This document shows, piece by piece, positions 1 through 11,288 of a stretch of DNA of 64,000 nt (its first letter is position 1; each line of letters opens with the position of its first letter). The position numbers and the translations under genes were made by a program. This DNA comes from Roseofilum acuticapitatum BLCC-M154 (GTDB lineage Bacteria > Cyanobacteriota > Cyanobacteriia > Cyanobacteriales > Desertifilaceae): assembly GCF_030068475.1 (NCBI RefSeq), contig NZ_JAQOSP010000109.1:1-64000 (forward strand), read 5' to 3'. The notes under the pieces are model-generated. The model was given only the letters and a program-made list of their open reading frames with translations. It was not told the origin of the DNA and did not search any database.

Positions 1-1
1 C

Positions 2-871
2 TATCTGGATGTGAAAGCAGTCTTAGGTAACGGTACAACCGTCCTGATTGAGATGCAAGTGCTAAATGTACCTGCTTTCAAAAAGCGAGTGTTGTACAAC
101 TGGGCAAAAACCTATGGCAATCAACTGAGCATGGGAAAACCTTATGTGGGACTGCAACCGGTTATCGCTCTAACGATTGTCGATTTTCCCCTCTTTCCCA
201 AGGCAGAATCGACCATTATTACCCACTTTCGCTTAAAAGAGAAAACGCTCTCGTTTGAGTATCCCGACGAACAAATAGAACTGATCTTTGTGGAGTTGCG
301 GAAATTCAATAAATCCCTGGAAGAACTCGAAACACTCACAGAAAAGTGGATTTACTTCATGAAAGAAGCCCCCAATCTAGAGATGATTCCTAGTTCTCTA
401 GAAGAAGTGCCAGAAATCGGCAAAGCCTTGGGAATAGCCAATCGAGCCAATTTGAGTCCCAAGGAAGCAGAAGAGCTAGAGAGAAAGGAACGGTGGATAC
501 TCGACCAGGAAGGTTATGTGACGCAAGCAAGGATAGACGGATTAGAACAAGGACGCGAGGAAGGACGCGAGGAAGGACGACAAGAAGGACGACAAGAAGG
601 ACGACAAGAGGGACGACAAGAGGGACGACAAGAGGGACGACAAGAGGGACGACAAGAGGGACGACAAGAGGGACGACAAGAGGGGCAACTTCAGCTAATT
701 TTGAGATTAGTACAACAGCGCTTTGGAGCGATCGCCCCTACTGTGCAAACTCAGATAGAAGCTTTGTCGGGTTCTCAATTAGAGTTACTCGGTGCTGCTC
801 TTTTTGATTGCCAAAGTATGGAGGATGTATCCCATTGGTTAGAGGAACATAGCGGTAGGGATGAGCCATGA
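2..871 (+). CDS. Rpn family PD-(D/E)XK nuclease / putative transposase, 5'-truncated by window edge
   Basis: The reading frame is open to the left edge (codons from base 2 read Y-L-D-V-K-A-V), so the GTG at 11 is probably internal and the true start lies outside the window. The visible part begins at the nuclease core: an Asp (YLDVKAVLGNG) followed by an E-x-Q strand (VLIEMQV), the D/ExQ arrangement of Rpn/YhgA-like recombination-promoting nucleases. A long charged linker of GREE/GRQE tetrapeptides follows, then a C-terminal domain beginning QLQLILRLVQQRFG that resembles DUF4351. Related bacterial genes are abundant, variable accessory genes. It converges with mmsA with a one-base gap. The family call is firm; biological role is unknown. 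Confidence 0.75.
   Translation, partial: YLDVKAVLGNGTTVLIEMQVLNVPAFKKRVLYNWAKTYGNQLSMGKPYVGLQPVIALTIVDFPLFPKAESTIITHFRLKEKTLSFEYPDEQIELIFVELRKFNKSLEELETLTEKWIYFMKEAPNLEMIPSSLEEVPEIGKALGIANRANLSPKEAEELERKERWILDQEGYVTQARIDGLEQGREEGREEGRQEGRQEGRQEGRQEGRQEGRQEGRQEGRQEGRQEGQLQLILRLVQQRFGAIAPTVQTQIEALSGSQLELLGAALFDCQSMEDVSHWLEEHSGRDEP
551..682 (+). repeat. 12-bp in-frame tandem repeat (11 units) inside the Rpn-like gene
   Basis: Two units of GGACGCGAGGAA are followed by nine units of GGACGACAAGAA/G, each encoding the tetrapeptide GREE or GRQE. The last seven units are identical at the nucleotide level, which suggests recent expansion by slippage or unequal crossing over. The period is a multiple of three, so copy-number change alters linker length without a frameshift. 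Confidence 0.95.
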
Positions 872-872
872 T

Positions 873-2348
873 CTAGAATTGCCGCGACCAGGTTTTGGGC
901 CAGCGTTCAATGACGACTTTGGTTTGCGTGAAAAATTCGACAGCATGACGACCTTGACCGTGCAAGTCACCAAAAAAGCTCTCTTTCCAACCACTGAAGG
1001 GGAAAAAGGCCATGGGTGCGGCAACTCCGATGTTAATGCCGATATTTCCCGCTTCGACTTCATAGCGGAATTTACGGGCGGAACCGCCACTACTGGTAAA
1101 TAAACAGGCCATGTTTCCCCAGGGACTTTGGTTGATTAAAGAGATCGCCTCGTCTAAGCTGTCCACATGCATTAAACCGAGAACGGGGCCGAAAATCTCT
1201 GTACCGGCGATCGCACTCCCAGCATTTACCCCATCTAAAATGGTCGGCCGCACAAAGTAACCCTTCTCGTAACCGGGAATGCTCGGATTTCTGCCATCTA
1301 TGAGCAGTTCAGCGCCTTCCTGAGTGCCGCGATCGATGATTCCGTGAATTCTCTGTTGACTATTTTGGGTAATTACGGGCCCCATCTGAATGCCCTCATC
1401 CAGACCAAATCCCACCTTGCGCTCCGTGGCAGTAGTGGCGATCGCCTCCCGAAAATTATCTCGCACCGAACCCACTGTAAGGGCGATCGAAGCCGCCAAA
1501 CAACGCTGTCCCGCACAGCCAAACGCACTATCAGCCACAATTCTCGTCGTCATCTCCAAATCCGCATCCGGCAACACAATAATCGGATTTTTCGCCCCAC
1601 CCTGACACTGTACCCGCTTCCCCTGCTCGGCTGCTCGACTATAGATATAGCGAGCCACCGGACTCGAACCCACAAAACTAATCGCCCGAATTTGAGGATG
1701 ATCCAAAATCGCGTCCACCGTCTCCTTCGCTCCATGGACTAAATTCACCACCCCCTTCGGCAACCCCGTTTCCTCCAGCAGGTGAAACACCTTCTCCATC
1801 GTCAGGGGCACTTTCTCCGAAGGCTTCACAATATAGGTATTGCCACAAGCCAGAGCATAGGGCATAAACCAAAAAGGAATCATCGCCGGAAAATTAAACG
1901 GCGCAATCACTGCTGCCACCCCCACCGGTTGCCGAATCATGATTTCATCAATTCCTTGGGCAATATCCTCCAGGTTATAACCCTGCATCAGAGTGGGAAT
2001 GCCACAAGCCACTTCCACATTCTCAATGGCTCGCTGTAACTCCCCTTTCGACTCCTTCAAGGTTTTACCACACTCAATCGTAATCGTCTCAGCCAGGCTC
2101 TCAAAGTCCCGCTCTAGCAAGCTCTTTAACTTAAACAAATACTGAATTCTCTCTTGTGGGGGAACCCTGCGCCACTCCTGTTGGGCTACACTAGCTGCTG
2201 TTGCGGCGCGATCGACCTCAGTGGCTGGAGAAACCGGAACTTGCCCCAACTCTTCCGTCGTCGCTGGATTCATCACCGGCATTGATTCCGTTGCCCCAGA
2301 AACTCGCCACTCCCCATCGATATAGTTGTGTAGAGTCCCAATCCCCAT
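873..2348 (-). CDS. mmsA: CoA-acylating methylmalonate-semialdehyde dehydrogenase
   Basis: This is an NAD-dependent aldehyde dehydrogenase superfamily member of 491 aa, the usual length. The MMSDH subgroup is indicated by the stretch [16 protein letters not shown] near residues 148-163, the catalytic Cys283 in FGCAGQRC, the replacement of the usual ELGGKNP by CQGGAKNP near 248-254, and the C-terminal signature [19 protein letters not shown]. The family converts malonate or methylmalonate semialdehyde to acetyl- or propionyl-CoA in valine, pyrimidine and inositol breakdown; it is cytosolic. No other genes of those pathways lie nearby, so its physiological substrate here is uncertain. It is monocistronic and convergent with the Rpn-like gene. 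Confidence 0.9.
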   Translation of the reverse strand: MGIGTLHNYIDGEWRVSGATESMPVMNPATTEELGQVPVSPATEVDRAATAASVAQQEWRRVPPQERIQYLFKLKSLLERDFESLAETITIECGKTLKESKGELQRAIENVEVACGIPTLMQGYNLEDIAQGIDEIMIRQPVGVAAVIAPFNFPAMIPFWFMPYALACGNTYIVKPSEKVPLTMEKVFHLLEETGLPKGVVNLVHGAKETVDAILDHPQIRAISFVGSSPVARYIYSRAAEQGKRVQCQGGAKNPIIVLPDADLEMTTRIVADSAFGCAGQRCLAASIALTVGSVRDNFREAIATTATERKVGFGLDEGIQMGPVITQNSQQRIHGIIDRGTQEGAELLIDGRNPSIPGYEKGYFVRPTILDGVNAGSAIAGTEIFGPVLGLMHVDSLDEAISLINQSPWGNMACLFTSSGGSARKFRYEVEAGNIGINIGVAAPMAFFPFSGWKESFFGDLHGQGRHAVEFFTQTKVVIERWPKTWSRQF

Positions 2349-2714
2349 ACTTATCGCTCCTGTTCTTACGGTTTAGCTTCCCATTCCTCGACTCAATTAT
2401 AGGATTTTACGCAAACTCTCCAGAGAAATTATAATTTGACTCCCGACAAACCGTTACATTTCTTCAATGTCTGTGAAAATAAGGAGCTATTTTTGGGATC
2501 TAGGGGGTCAACTTCACAGAATCTTTAAATTTGTGGTTTCTAATTTAAAGGTTCCGTGAATTCTGTGAAAAACTCTAGGCGATCTTCCGGGGGATTGTCT
2601 ACGATGGGAATTGTCAACGAGGAAAGGAAATCGCGATCTCGTAAGATCCCTTTCAGTATCGCATCCTTGCTACTAGCTCTTACTTACATTACCCTTATTT
2701 AAGGAGAACCCTAA
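2349..2714. other. Intergenic region between mmsA and the PEP-CTERM gene
   Basis: This 366-bp divergent spacer carries no credible gene. It holds a long bipartite inverted repeat (2513-2569, listed separately) and a ribosome binding site AAGGAG at 2701-2706 ahead of the PEP-CTERM start. Promoters for the two divergent genes must lie here, but I could not assign boxes with confidence. Confidence 0.6.
2513..2569. repeat. Bipartite inverted repeat / large hairpin
   Basis: The outer arms TTCACAGAAT (2513-2522) and ATTCTGTGAA (2560-2569) are perfect reverse complements. The inner arms CTTTAAATT (2523-2531) and AATTTAAAG (2542-2550) are also perfect. They leave a 10-nt apical loop and a one-sided 9-nt bulge (2551-2559). 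It lies between divergent genes, so it is not an obvious terminator; a regulatory or repeat-derived origin is possible. Confidence 0.8.
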
Positions 2715-3563
2715 ATGAAATCTCTAAATGTATCCCCCCAACGTCTCTTTGCTACTACTACTTTAACTGCAATAACCCTAGGCATAGCTGGCTTAACCGG
2801 TGGAAGTGCCCAAGCTTTCGTAAACTTTGGTTCTACTTGGGATAATCCTAGCAAGTGTGCTGATGCTGGGACAGTATCTGTTCCTACTACTTGTTCTCTA
2901 CAAGATCTCTTCGATAGTCAGACCGTAAGTGGTGGAATTGACGCTGTTGCTGACCAAACGGGCTACGAATGGTTTACCAATACCGCTACTGGAAATGCTA
3001 CTGGCACTTTCATGTTTGAGGTTGCTGGTTTTGCTCCTCACAACGAATTCGGGATTTACAACAAGGCGGGTTCTAAGATTAGCTTGTTTGGTGGAATAAA
3101 TGATGCGGGTGATACAGTCACTGTCAACTTCCTCAGTGAAGGCAAGGTGAGTCGAACCACTCAGCAGTTGGAACCCGGCCCTATCAATGCTCCTGTATGG
3201 AATATGTTTGAAGACTTTGGTAACGAATTCGGTTTCTACCTAACCAACAAGAATGGCGAAACCTTCTACTCTCAAAGCAGCAAAAATAACGGCGGTTATC
3301 AGCAAGCTGTTGTATATCAGGGTGATGATGAAACGGTCATGGAGTTGCCAGGAAGAGCAGAAGGAACCTTTACTGATAATGAGTTTATCATTGCCTTTGA
3401 AGATCTGTGGCGTGGAGGAAGTTCGGACTCTGACTTTAATGATTTAGTCGTGATGATGGAATCCATTGAACCGGCTGATGTTCCTGAACCTTCTATGCTG
3501 CTTGGCTTGGGTGTTTTAGGTGCGAGTTTCTGGTCTGTTCGTCGTCGTCGCTCTCGCTCTTAA
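2715..3563 (+). CDS. PEP-CTERM-anchored secreted protein with DUF4114-like domain
   Basis: The 282-aa protein starts with a Sec signal peptide (TTLTAITLGIAGLTGGSAQA, cleavage near residue 34) and ends with a PEP-CTERM sorting tail: VPEPSM, a hydrophobic helix, then an Arg-rich end (RRRRSRS). PEP-CTERM proteins are exported and processed by an exosortase, commonly linked to exopolysaccharide. Before the tail, DNEFIIAFEDLWRGG plus SDSDFNDLVVMME matches the acidic, probably Ca-binding signature of DUF4114. The start is supported by AAGGAG eight bases upstream. The middle of the protein has no recognised domain. Function is unknown; surface or sheath location is inferred. Confidence 0.85.
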   Translation: MKSLNVSPQRLFATTTLTAITLGIAGLTGGSAQAFVNFGSTWDNPSKCADAGTVSVPTTCSLQDLFDSQTVSGGIDAVADQTGYEWFTNTATGNATGTFMFEVAGFAPHNEFGIYNKAGSKISLFGGINDAGDTVTVNFLSEGKVSRTTQQLEPGPINAPVWNMFEDFGNEFGFYLTNKNGETFYSQSSKNNGGYQQAVVYQGDDETVMELPGRAEGTFTDNEFIIAFEDLWRGGSSDSDFNDLVVMMESIEPADVPEPSMLLGLGVLGASFWSVRRRRSRS

Positions 3564-3617
3564 TTGCTACGGTCATTGCCAATAATTTCTGGATTAGAGG
3601 ATTTCATCCAGATACCC

Positions 3618-3647
3618 TGTAGGGGCGAACGGTCGTTCGCCCCTACA
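3618..3647 (+). terminator. Palindrome, probable terminator of the PEP-CTERM gene
   Basis: TGTAGGGGCGAAC and GTTCGCCCCTACA form a perfect 13-bp stem around a GGTC loop, 55 bp past the PEP-CTERM stop codon and followed by AAATTGTTT. It looks like a dispersed cyanobacterial repeat that could double as a bidirectional terminator. Confidence 0.5.
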
Positions 3648-3741
3648 AATTGTTTAAATGGTTTGTTGTACAGACCACTAATTTTTGATTTAGCAGGTAG
3701 CGGGTAATATAGCGCTTTCCGCTTCGCGGACATGAACGCGC

Positions 3742-3776
3742 TAGGGAATAGGGAATAGGGAATAGGGAATAGGGTT
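3742..3776. repeat. Heptamer tandem repeat (TAGGGAA)5
   Basis: Four exact copies of TAGGGAA are followed by TAGGGTT. Short heptamer arrays like this are typical of filamentous cyanobacterial intergenic DNA. Confidence 0.9.
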
Positions 3777-4013
3777 GTGGTACATGGCTTTGAGCCTTTA
3801 AGACTGTACACCATAACACGCGAAGTGCTGTATCATGTCCGGTTAAACAGTTGTCATTGCGATCGCAGGGAAGCATTCCCCAAGATTAGCGAGATGATCG
3901 AGATTGCTTCATTTCGCTGGCGCGACCTTCGCAATGACATATCATAATTGATTATTCAGATTTGAAATGACTAAACAAGTCGGTAGTGCCGTGACAACCC
4001 TAAAAGGGTACGA

Positions 4014-4937
4014 TCAGAAAATTTGCGATCGCATATAAGCCACCGGCAAACTCACCAATTTCTTCGGCAAAGACACATAAGCACGCTTCGTAAACACATC
4101 ATAATCATTGCGCTCGATCGCCCCTAAAATCTGTTGATAGAGCATCAGCGCTGACCAAACCGGCCATCGAGCATCCCGAATCAGATAGCGTACACCCCCC
4201 TCCGCTTGTTTATAAAACTTCCGCGCTCGTTGAATTTGGAAGCGCATAAAGTTGCGCCAGCGATCGTCAATAACCCCATTGAGTAAATCTTCTTCCGTAT
4301 AGTCAAACAGGGCCAACTCTTCCAACGGTAAATAAATTCTGCCCCGCTCAATATCTTCCCCCACATCCCGGAGAATATTGGTTAACTGATTGGCAATACC
4401 CAGGGCAACCGCCTCATCAATGGGCACATAGGGCTGATTATGCCAAGGGGCAATAGAACCGGACTCATCTACCCCCATCACGGATGTAGACATTAACCCC
4501 ACGGTTCCCGCGACTCGGTAACAGTACAAATATAGATCCTCGAAGGTTTGATACCGATTCTGGAATAAATCCATCCGTTGCCCGGCAATCATATCTCGGA
4601 AAGGCTGAATATCGAGGGCAAACTGTTCTAGGGTATCCACTAGGGCCACTTCCTCATCCGTGAGAGCATGACCCTTAAACACCTCTTCTAGGCGCTCTTC
4701 CCAATCATCAAGAGTGGCTGGGGTGGTAATTTCACTTTCCTTGCCATCGACTAATTCATCGGTGTGGCGACACCAAGCATAAATGGCCCAGATGGCGCGG
4801 CGCTTGGCTTCTGGCATCAATAGGGTTCCTAAATAGAAGGTTTTGGCATAGGTTGCCGTAATTTGACGACAGAGTTCATAGGATTCTTCTAGGGAGACAA
4901 GCGGTCTCATGCGAGCAGGCTTCGGTAATTGCAGCAT
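4014..4937 (-). CDS. crtB: Phytoene synthase
   Basis: The enzyme condenses two geranylgeranyl diphosphates to 15-cis-phytoene, the first committed step of carotenoid synthesis. The 307-aa protein carries both Asp-rich motifs of the squalene/phytoene synthase family: HTDELVDG in the first third and the second-motif stretch ILRDVGEDIERGRIYLP in the middle, plus the family signature YCYRVAGTVG. The length is normal for cyanobacteria. It lies 30 bp downstream of crtP on the same strand, the standard cyanobacterial crtP-crtB operon, so it is probably co-transcribed. Confidence 0.96.
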   Translation of the reverse strand: MLQLPKPARMRPLVSLEESYELCRQITATYAKTFYLGTLLMPEAKRRAIWAIYAWCRHTDELVDGKESEITTPATLDDWEERLEEVFKGHALTDEEVALVDTLEQFALDIQPFRDMIAGQRMDLFQNRYQTFEDLYLYCYRVAGTVGLMSTSVMGVDESGSIAPWHNQPYVPIDEAVALGIANQLTNILRDVGEDIERGRIYLPLEELALFDYTEEDLLNGVIDDRWRNFMRFQIQRARKFYKQAEGGVRYLIRDARWPVWSALMLYQQILGAIERNDYDVFTKRAYVSLPKKLVSLPVAYMRSQIF

Positions 4938-4967
4938 GGGTTACAGAGAGATTCGGCGGTGGGGGAC

Positions 4968-6392
<1,425 letters not shown>

Positions 6393-6845
6393 TTAGTTTT
6401 TTTCCGCTCTGTAACATTTCTTATTATTCTACACCAGTCTGCCCAGAGTGCTTACTTTTTTGATCGAAGATCCCAAAGAATATTGAGGGATAACCCCACA
6501 GCATTGAATCTACGAGTTGGAAATGCCCTTTCTTTTTCATGTCCGCAGGAATATCCCTCTCCCGTGGGAGAGGGATATCAAGTCCGGTTTCCGCAAGCGG
6601 ACATGAAAATTTGTTAAGAAGCGGGCAAGATGCCCGCACTCCTCGAATTCTTTGATATGACTGGAGTGGGAGCATCTTGCTCCCTGGATTTTTAATTAGG
6701 GTATTTCCACTTCGCGGACATGAATAAGCGAACTTGATATGACTTATGCTCCCCTTCTCCTGCGGGAGAAGGGGCTGGGGGATGAGGTTTTTTAAGAAGC
6801 AAACGGTTTTACTATTACCCCTTACCCCTTACCGCGCACAATGCC
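6393..6845. other. Repeat-filled intergenic region
   Basis: This 453-bp spacer upstream of crtP is built almost entirely of short palindromic repeats. Present are a TTTCCGCAAGCGGACATGAA copy (6588-6607), TTTCCACTTCGCGGACATGAA (6704-6724) and a half copy (6536-6547). Also present are two GAGTGCGGGC-type hairpins (6617-6645 and 6665-6688), a CCCTCTCCCGTGGGAGAGGG palindrome (near 6553-6575) and a CCCCTTCTCCTGCGGGAGAAGGGG palindrome (near 6750-6775). The 83-codon open frame at 6424-6675 consists of these repeats and is not a credible gene. Confidence 0.8.
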
Positions 6846-7739
6846 TTAAGTCCGCAGTTGTTTCCAGAGTTGGCGAATTAAACCAATGGTTAATCCGGGC
6901 ATTTCTAATTGGGGGGTAAGTCCCACGTTTTCTAGAGTCATAAACCGTTTCACATATTCGGGATTTAAACCCGCGAGCCGTTGACCGATTTCGGGGCCGG
7001 TAAATTGGGATTTTTTGCCCCAAAGGATGGCGGTTGGGGTGGTTAAACGGGGCATATATTTGGCTAAATCAAAGCATAAATCACCCCGAACAAAGGAGAG
7101 TGCGGCATATTCTGCTTTTTCCTGTGTGGCTGATTCTAGATAGGCTTCAATGATTTCTGAGTAGATGCGACTGCTTTGGGCAAATTGGCGAGCTTGGAGA
7201 AAGGAGGCAATTCCGTTTTCGGTGGCGATCGCACTGCTATAAACGAATTTATCCAAAATCGGAAACTTAATCAACTGGGCAAATAAACTGGCGCTATAAT
7301 CTTGGCCAAAATCCGATAATCCTGCGGGAGTGGTTAAAATTAAAGACTGGAAGAGCTGGGGATGGTCAATGGCTACTCGAATGACGAAGGCTGCGGTTAA
7401 AGAGGAGGCAATTACGGTGCAGGGTTCTCCATCACCCGTGAGTTCTAAAAATTCCCGAATGGTCGTCAGATAATCTTCAATGGTATAGTTGCGCTCTGGA
7501 TGGTCGGAACGACCCCAACCGATCAAGTCGGGAGCGAGGGTATAATATTCGGCAGCAAATGCGGGATAGACCTGAGACCATTCATAGGCTGATGACCCTC
7601 CCCCAAACCCATGTAAAAAGACTAATTTGGGCTGTAGCTTCACCTGAGAACCCCAAAAGGACTCGCTGGGGTGGTAGTAGACCATACGGCCTAAGCTGGT
7701 CACCACGGAGTTTTGTTCAAAACCGGGAGGGATAATCAT
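6846..7739 (-). CDS. Alpha/beta hydrolase-fold protein with degenerate catalytic triad
   Basis: The alpha/beta-hydrolase scaffold is clear: LVFLHGFGGGSS (oxyanion HG near 43-44), the APDLIGWGRSD strand (69-79) and TPTAILWGKKS (234-244). The nucleophile elbow, normally G-x-S-x-G, reads A-S-S-L-T (111-115), keeping Ser113. The usual acid in WGxxD is Ser244, and the usual His before PQLE is Thr275 (GLTPQLEMP). So two of three triad residues appear replaced. It may be a non-hydrolytic binding protein or use other residues. It follows the Ap4A phosphorylase-like gene by 80 bp on the same strand. Substrate unknown. Confidence 0.8.
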   Translation of the reverse strand: MIIPPGFEQNSVVTSLGRMVYYHPSESFWGSQVKLQPKLVFLHGFGGGSSAYEWSQVYPAFAAEYYTLAPDLIGWGRSDHPERNYTIEDYLTTIREFLELTGDGEPCTVIASSLTAAFVIRVAIDHPQLFQSLILTTPAGLSDFGQDYSASLFAQLIKFPILDKFVYSSAIATENGIASFLQARQFAQSSRIYSEIIEAYLESATQEKAEYAALSFVRGDLCFDLAKYMPRLTTPTAILWGKKSQFTGPEIGQRLAGLNPEYVKRFMTLENVGLTPQLEMPGLTIGLIRQLWKQLRT

Positions 7740-7819
7740 GTATGTTTTGTTCTGTTATCGGTGATTACGCTCCCATTTTAATCAATTTTCGGCGATCGCC
7801 ATTCCTGCTTGTCTTTTTA

Positions 7820-8728
7820 TCACCCTGATACTTGCTGTAATAGATTCATCAGTCCCAGGGTTTTCAGTTCTGATAATTGTTGCGGATCTCGAACTAATAA
7901 GGCTCCAGCAAAGCCAAGGGAATTAACTGAAATGGAGTGCCAAGAGTCCTGGGAGCGGGGAATAATCATCATCCATCGACGGGTGATGAGTAAATTATAG
8001 GCTCCGGTTTGCTGAGTTCCTGGGTCGTCTTGTTTTAAGCATCCGACCTGCCGCAGGAGCTGATGGTAGTGGTTGAGGCTGACCTGAGCGGCGTTTTCTA
8101 GGCTGTTTACGATCTGAGGGTCAAAAAAGCTAATGGCATGGGGAAAGGGCAGTTTATGGCTCTGATAGGGGTTGCTCTGAGGTGATTTGGGGTCAAATAC
8201 TGTCTCGATGGGGATGGCAATGCCTTGGGGAATGAGGGGGAGGGGAACGAGTTGGAAATGTTTGTGGGGTTGACTGGCTCCGGCAAGGGTTCCACCATTG
8301 TAAAATCCGAGTCCGTCAATTTCGGCTAGGGCAAACCACAAGGCTTGAAAGTCAGCCAGGGTGAGCCAGTTTTCTTGGGGTTCAAAGTCGCGGGTGACGA
8401 TGAGGATATGGCGATTGACGACGTTGTATTTGTTGAGCAGACAGATGTGGGTGGGGGAGATGTTGCTGACGAAGAGGCGGCGATCGCAGGGTAGAAAGGG
8501 ATTAACCGGTTTGCTCGACTCTGAAGCCTCCTGTTGTTTGCGTTTTTGGGCTTCTTTACGGTCTAGATTTGCAATGATTCTCACGAGAAAAGGTATCCCC
8601 TGGTCTTCGATAATTTCGTAGTCGGTGAGAATGGGATGTAGGGCCCCGCAGTTTAAGGCATACTCGGTTTGTTCGCTAATGCGATCGCTTAATGTACCAG
8701 GGGTGAATAGGGGTAAATTCGCTTGCAT
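7820..8728 (-). CDS. ATP adenylyltransferase (Ap4A phosphorylase) family protein
   Basis: This 302-aa HIT-superfamily protein carries the motif ASQPHKHFQLVPL in its middle, the H-x-H-x-Q signature of Ap4A phosphorylases. Upstream, LNKYNVVNRHILIVTRDFEPQ matches the conserved nucleotide-binding strand region, and GFYNGGTLAGASQ the substrate loop. Family members phosphorolyse diadenosine tetraphosphate (or run the reverse reaction with ADP and ATP), keeping alarmone-like dinucleotides low. The length is close to that of cyanobacterial and yeast Apa proteins (300-330 aa). The downstream hydrolase-fold gene may be co-transcribed. Confidence 0.85.
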   Translation of the reverse strand: MQANLPLFTPGTLSDRISEQTEYALNCGALHPILTDYEIIEDQGIPFLVRIIANLDRKEAQKRKQQEASESSKPVNPFLPCDRRLFVSNISPTHICLLNKYNVVNRHILIVTRDFEPQENWLTLADFQALWFALAEIDGLGFYNGGTLAGASQPHKHFQLVPLPLIPQGIAIPIETVFDPKSPQSNPYQSHKLPFPHAISFFDPQIVNSLENAAQVSLNHYHQLLRQVGCLKQDDPGTQQTGAYNLLITRRWMMIIPRSQDSWHSISVNSLGFAGALLVRDPQQLSELKTLGLMNLLQQVSG

Positions 8729-8787
8729 CCGGAGTTGAGGGCCCTTAGTGTTTTCCTCGGCCTATGATAAGGCTTTTGGAGTTAGAT

Positions 8788-9066
8788 TTAAATGGGGAGA
8801 GGTTCCGGTTCGCTGATGCAGAGGCGATCGCACAGGATCTTGGTGACTAACTTCACTTCTTCTGGTTCATCCCCTTGATAAATTTCCAGATGGGCGGATG
8901 GAGGAGCTTCAAATAAGAGATATTCTTGGGGGAATACTACCCGTTCAAAATACCAATGAGGAATGTTGGCAATCCGGGCAATTTGAATCGATTCACTATT
9001 ATTTCTATAGCTACAGACGAGGCGCTCAGAATCAATTTTAGACAAGGCATCAAGAATTTGGCTCAT
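8788..9066 (-). CDS. DUF1830 domain-containing protein
   Basis: This 92-aa protein shows the DUF1830 core: RLVCSYRNNSESIQIARIAN followed by WYFERVVFPQEYLLFEAPPSA. The family is small, cytosolic and practically confined to cyanobacteria; its function is not known. A GAGG stretch lies close upstream of the start. It is 59 bp upstream of the Ap4A phosphorylase-like gene on the same strand and could share its transcript. Confidence 0.85.
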   Translation of the reverse strand: MSQILDALSKIDSERLVCSYRNNSESIQIARIANIPHWYFERVVFPQEYLLFEAPPSAHLEIYQGDEPEEVKLVTKILCDRLCISEPEPLPI

Positions 9067-10384
<1,318 letters not shown>

Positions 10385-10407
10385 TCGGATTTCCTCATGT
10401 TCTATCC

Positions 10408-10430
10408 CTTCTCCCCTGGGAGAAGGGGAA
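10408..10430. repeat. CCCTTCTCCC..GGGAGAAGGGG palindrome
   Basis: This palindrome lies between por and the methyltransferase gene. It is a copy of the family also seen near 6750 and 59398. It may form a hairpin that tunes read-through or mRNA stability between the two genes. Confidence 0.8.
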
Positions 10431-10453
10431 AATTGATTCAGATCATTAATACT

Positions 10454-11080
10454 ATGGCAACGTTTTTAAGAGATTTAAGTTATCAATATCAGTGGTTATA
10501 TGATTCTATTTCGCGGGTGTCTGCTCTTGCGGTGGGGGGAGAATACCGATTTCGTCGCTTGGCTCTACAAGGTTTAAAGATCAATTCAGATACGGAAATT
10601 TTAGATCTCTGTTGTGGGAGTGGCCAAGCGACACAAGTTTTAGTGACGTATTCGCAGAAGGTGACGGGGTTAGATGCGTCTCCCCTTTCTCTGGAACGAG
10701 CGCAACGGAATGTTCCGCAGGCGAAGTTTGTGGAAGGGTTTGCGGAAAAGATGCCTTTGGATAATGGGAGTTTCGATCTGGTGCATACGAGTGCTGCATT
10801 GCATGAAATGTCCCCAGAGCAGCTTAAGGAGATCTTGCGGGAAGCTTATCGGGTGTTGAAACCGGGGGGAGTTTTGGCGATCGCCGATTTCCATCCTCCC
10901 ACCAACCCCATCTTTATCCCCGGATTATATCTGTTCCTGTTCCTGTTTGAAACGGAAACGGCCTGGCAATTATTACAAACCGACTTAAGACAAACCTTAC
11001 AGGCGATCGGGTTTCAGGTAGAACCCCCCACCCTCTACGGAGGGGGAAGTCTGCAAGTTTTGCAAGCGTATAAACCTTAA
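10454..11080 (+). CDS. Class I SAM-dependent methyltransferase
   Basis: The UbiE-like methyltransferase fold is recognisable: motif I LDLCCGSGQATQVL, VTGLDASPLSLERAQ (acidic strand 2), FDLVHTSAALHEM, and the post-motif YRVLKPGGVLAIADF. The sequence closes with GGGSLQVLQAYKP. I prefer ATG 10454 (208 aa) to ATG 10397, because the extra 19 residues are encoded by a palindromic CCCTTCTCCC..GGGAGAAGGG repeat. Methyl acceptor unknown; related cyanobacterial proteins are often labelled quinone or chlorophyll-pathway methyltransferases, but nothing here decides. Its position behind por is suggestive only. Confidence 0.8.
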   Translation: MATFLRDLSYQYQWLYDSISRVSALAVGGEYRFRRLALQGLKINSDTEILDLCCGSGQATQVLVTYSQKVTGLDASPLSLERAQRNVPQAKFVEGFAEKMPLDNGSFDLVHTSAALHEMSPEQLKEILREAYRVLKPGGVLAIADFHPPTNPIFIPGLYLFLFLFETETAWQLLQTDLRQTLQAIGFQVEPPTLYGGGSLQVLQAYKP

Positions 11081-11288
11081 TGGGTAATAGGATGGGTTCT
11101 TGCCCCATGCCATATCGTAGTGCCGTGACCGCGCTAAAATGGTGGGTTACGGCGTATTGATAGATGGCTGTCACAGTCTAGGTTTTAGCCGCCTAACCCA
11201 CCCTACACTAATGCCCTATTTTAGCTGTGTCACGGCAGTAGGATGCGTTAGCGACAGCGTAACGCACCTACAAGAGGTTGATCGAAGG
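11081..11288. repeat. Repeat cluster between convergent methyltransferase and rpaA genes
   Basis: The 208-bp spacer includes TAGTGCCGTGAC-type segments, a GGTGGGTTACG/CCTAACCCACCCTAC pair forming a long imperfect hairpin, and a palindrome at 11238-11271 (GTAGGATGCGTTA ... AACGCACCTAC, one mismatch) that ends 17 bp from the rpaA stop. These are dispersed repeats that probably act as terminators for both genes. Confidence 0.7.

Larger units (their letters stand above)
3564..4013. other. Repeat-rich intergenic region, no gene
   Basis: This 450-bp spacer lies between convergent genes. It contains a 13-bp-stem palindrome (3618-3647), one copy of the TTTCCGC...GCGGACATGAA repeat (3716-3736), five tandem heptamers TAGGGAA/TAGGGTT (3742-3776) and a small hairpin ACCCT-AAA-AGGGT (3997-4009) just after crtB. 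Short open frames here are made from repeats and look non-coding. Confidence 0.75.

Noticed and set aside
493-807. Open frame of Thr-Arg-Gly repeats on the plus strand
   Set aside because: It is the shifted reading of the 12-bp repeat in the Rpn-like gene, whose own frame encodes recognisable domains.
1655-1690. tRNA-like string with GGACTCGAACCC
   Set aside because: It lies inside the mmsA coding sequence ([13 protein letters not shown] region) and no cloverleaf can be drawn.
3560-3876. Two overlapping minus-strand ORFs
   Set aside because: They run through a palindrome and heptamer repeats, have no start context or motif, and overlap each other in different frames.
6424-6675. 83-codon minus-strand ORF upstream of crtP
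   Set aside because: It is composed of four different dispersed palindromic repeats.
10397-10453. N-terminal extension of the methyltransferase
   Set aside because: Encoded by a palindromic repeat; the family normally starts near the ATG at 10454.
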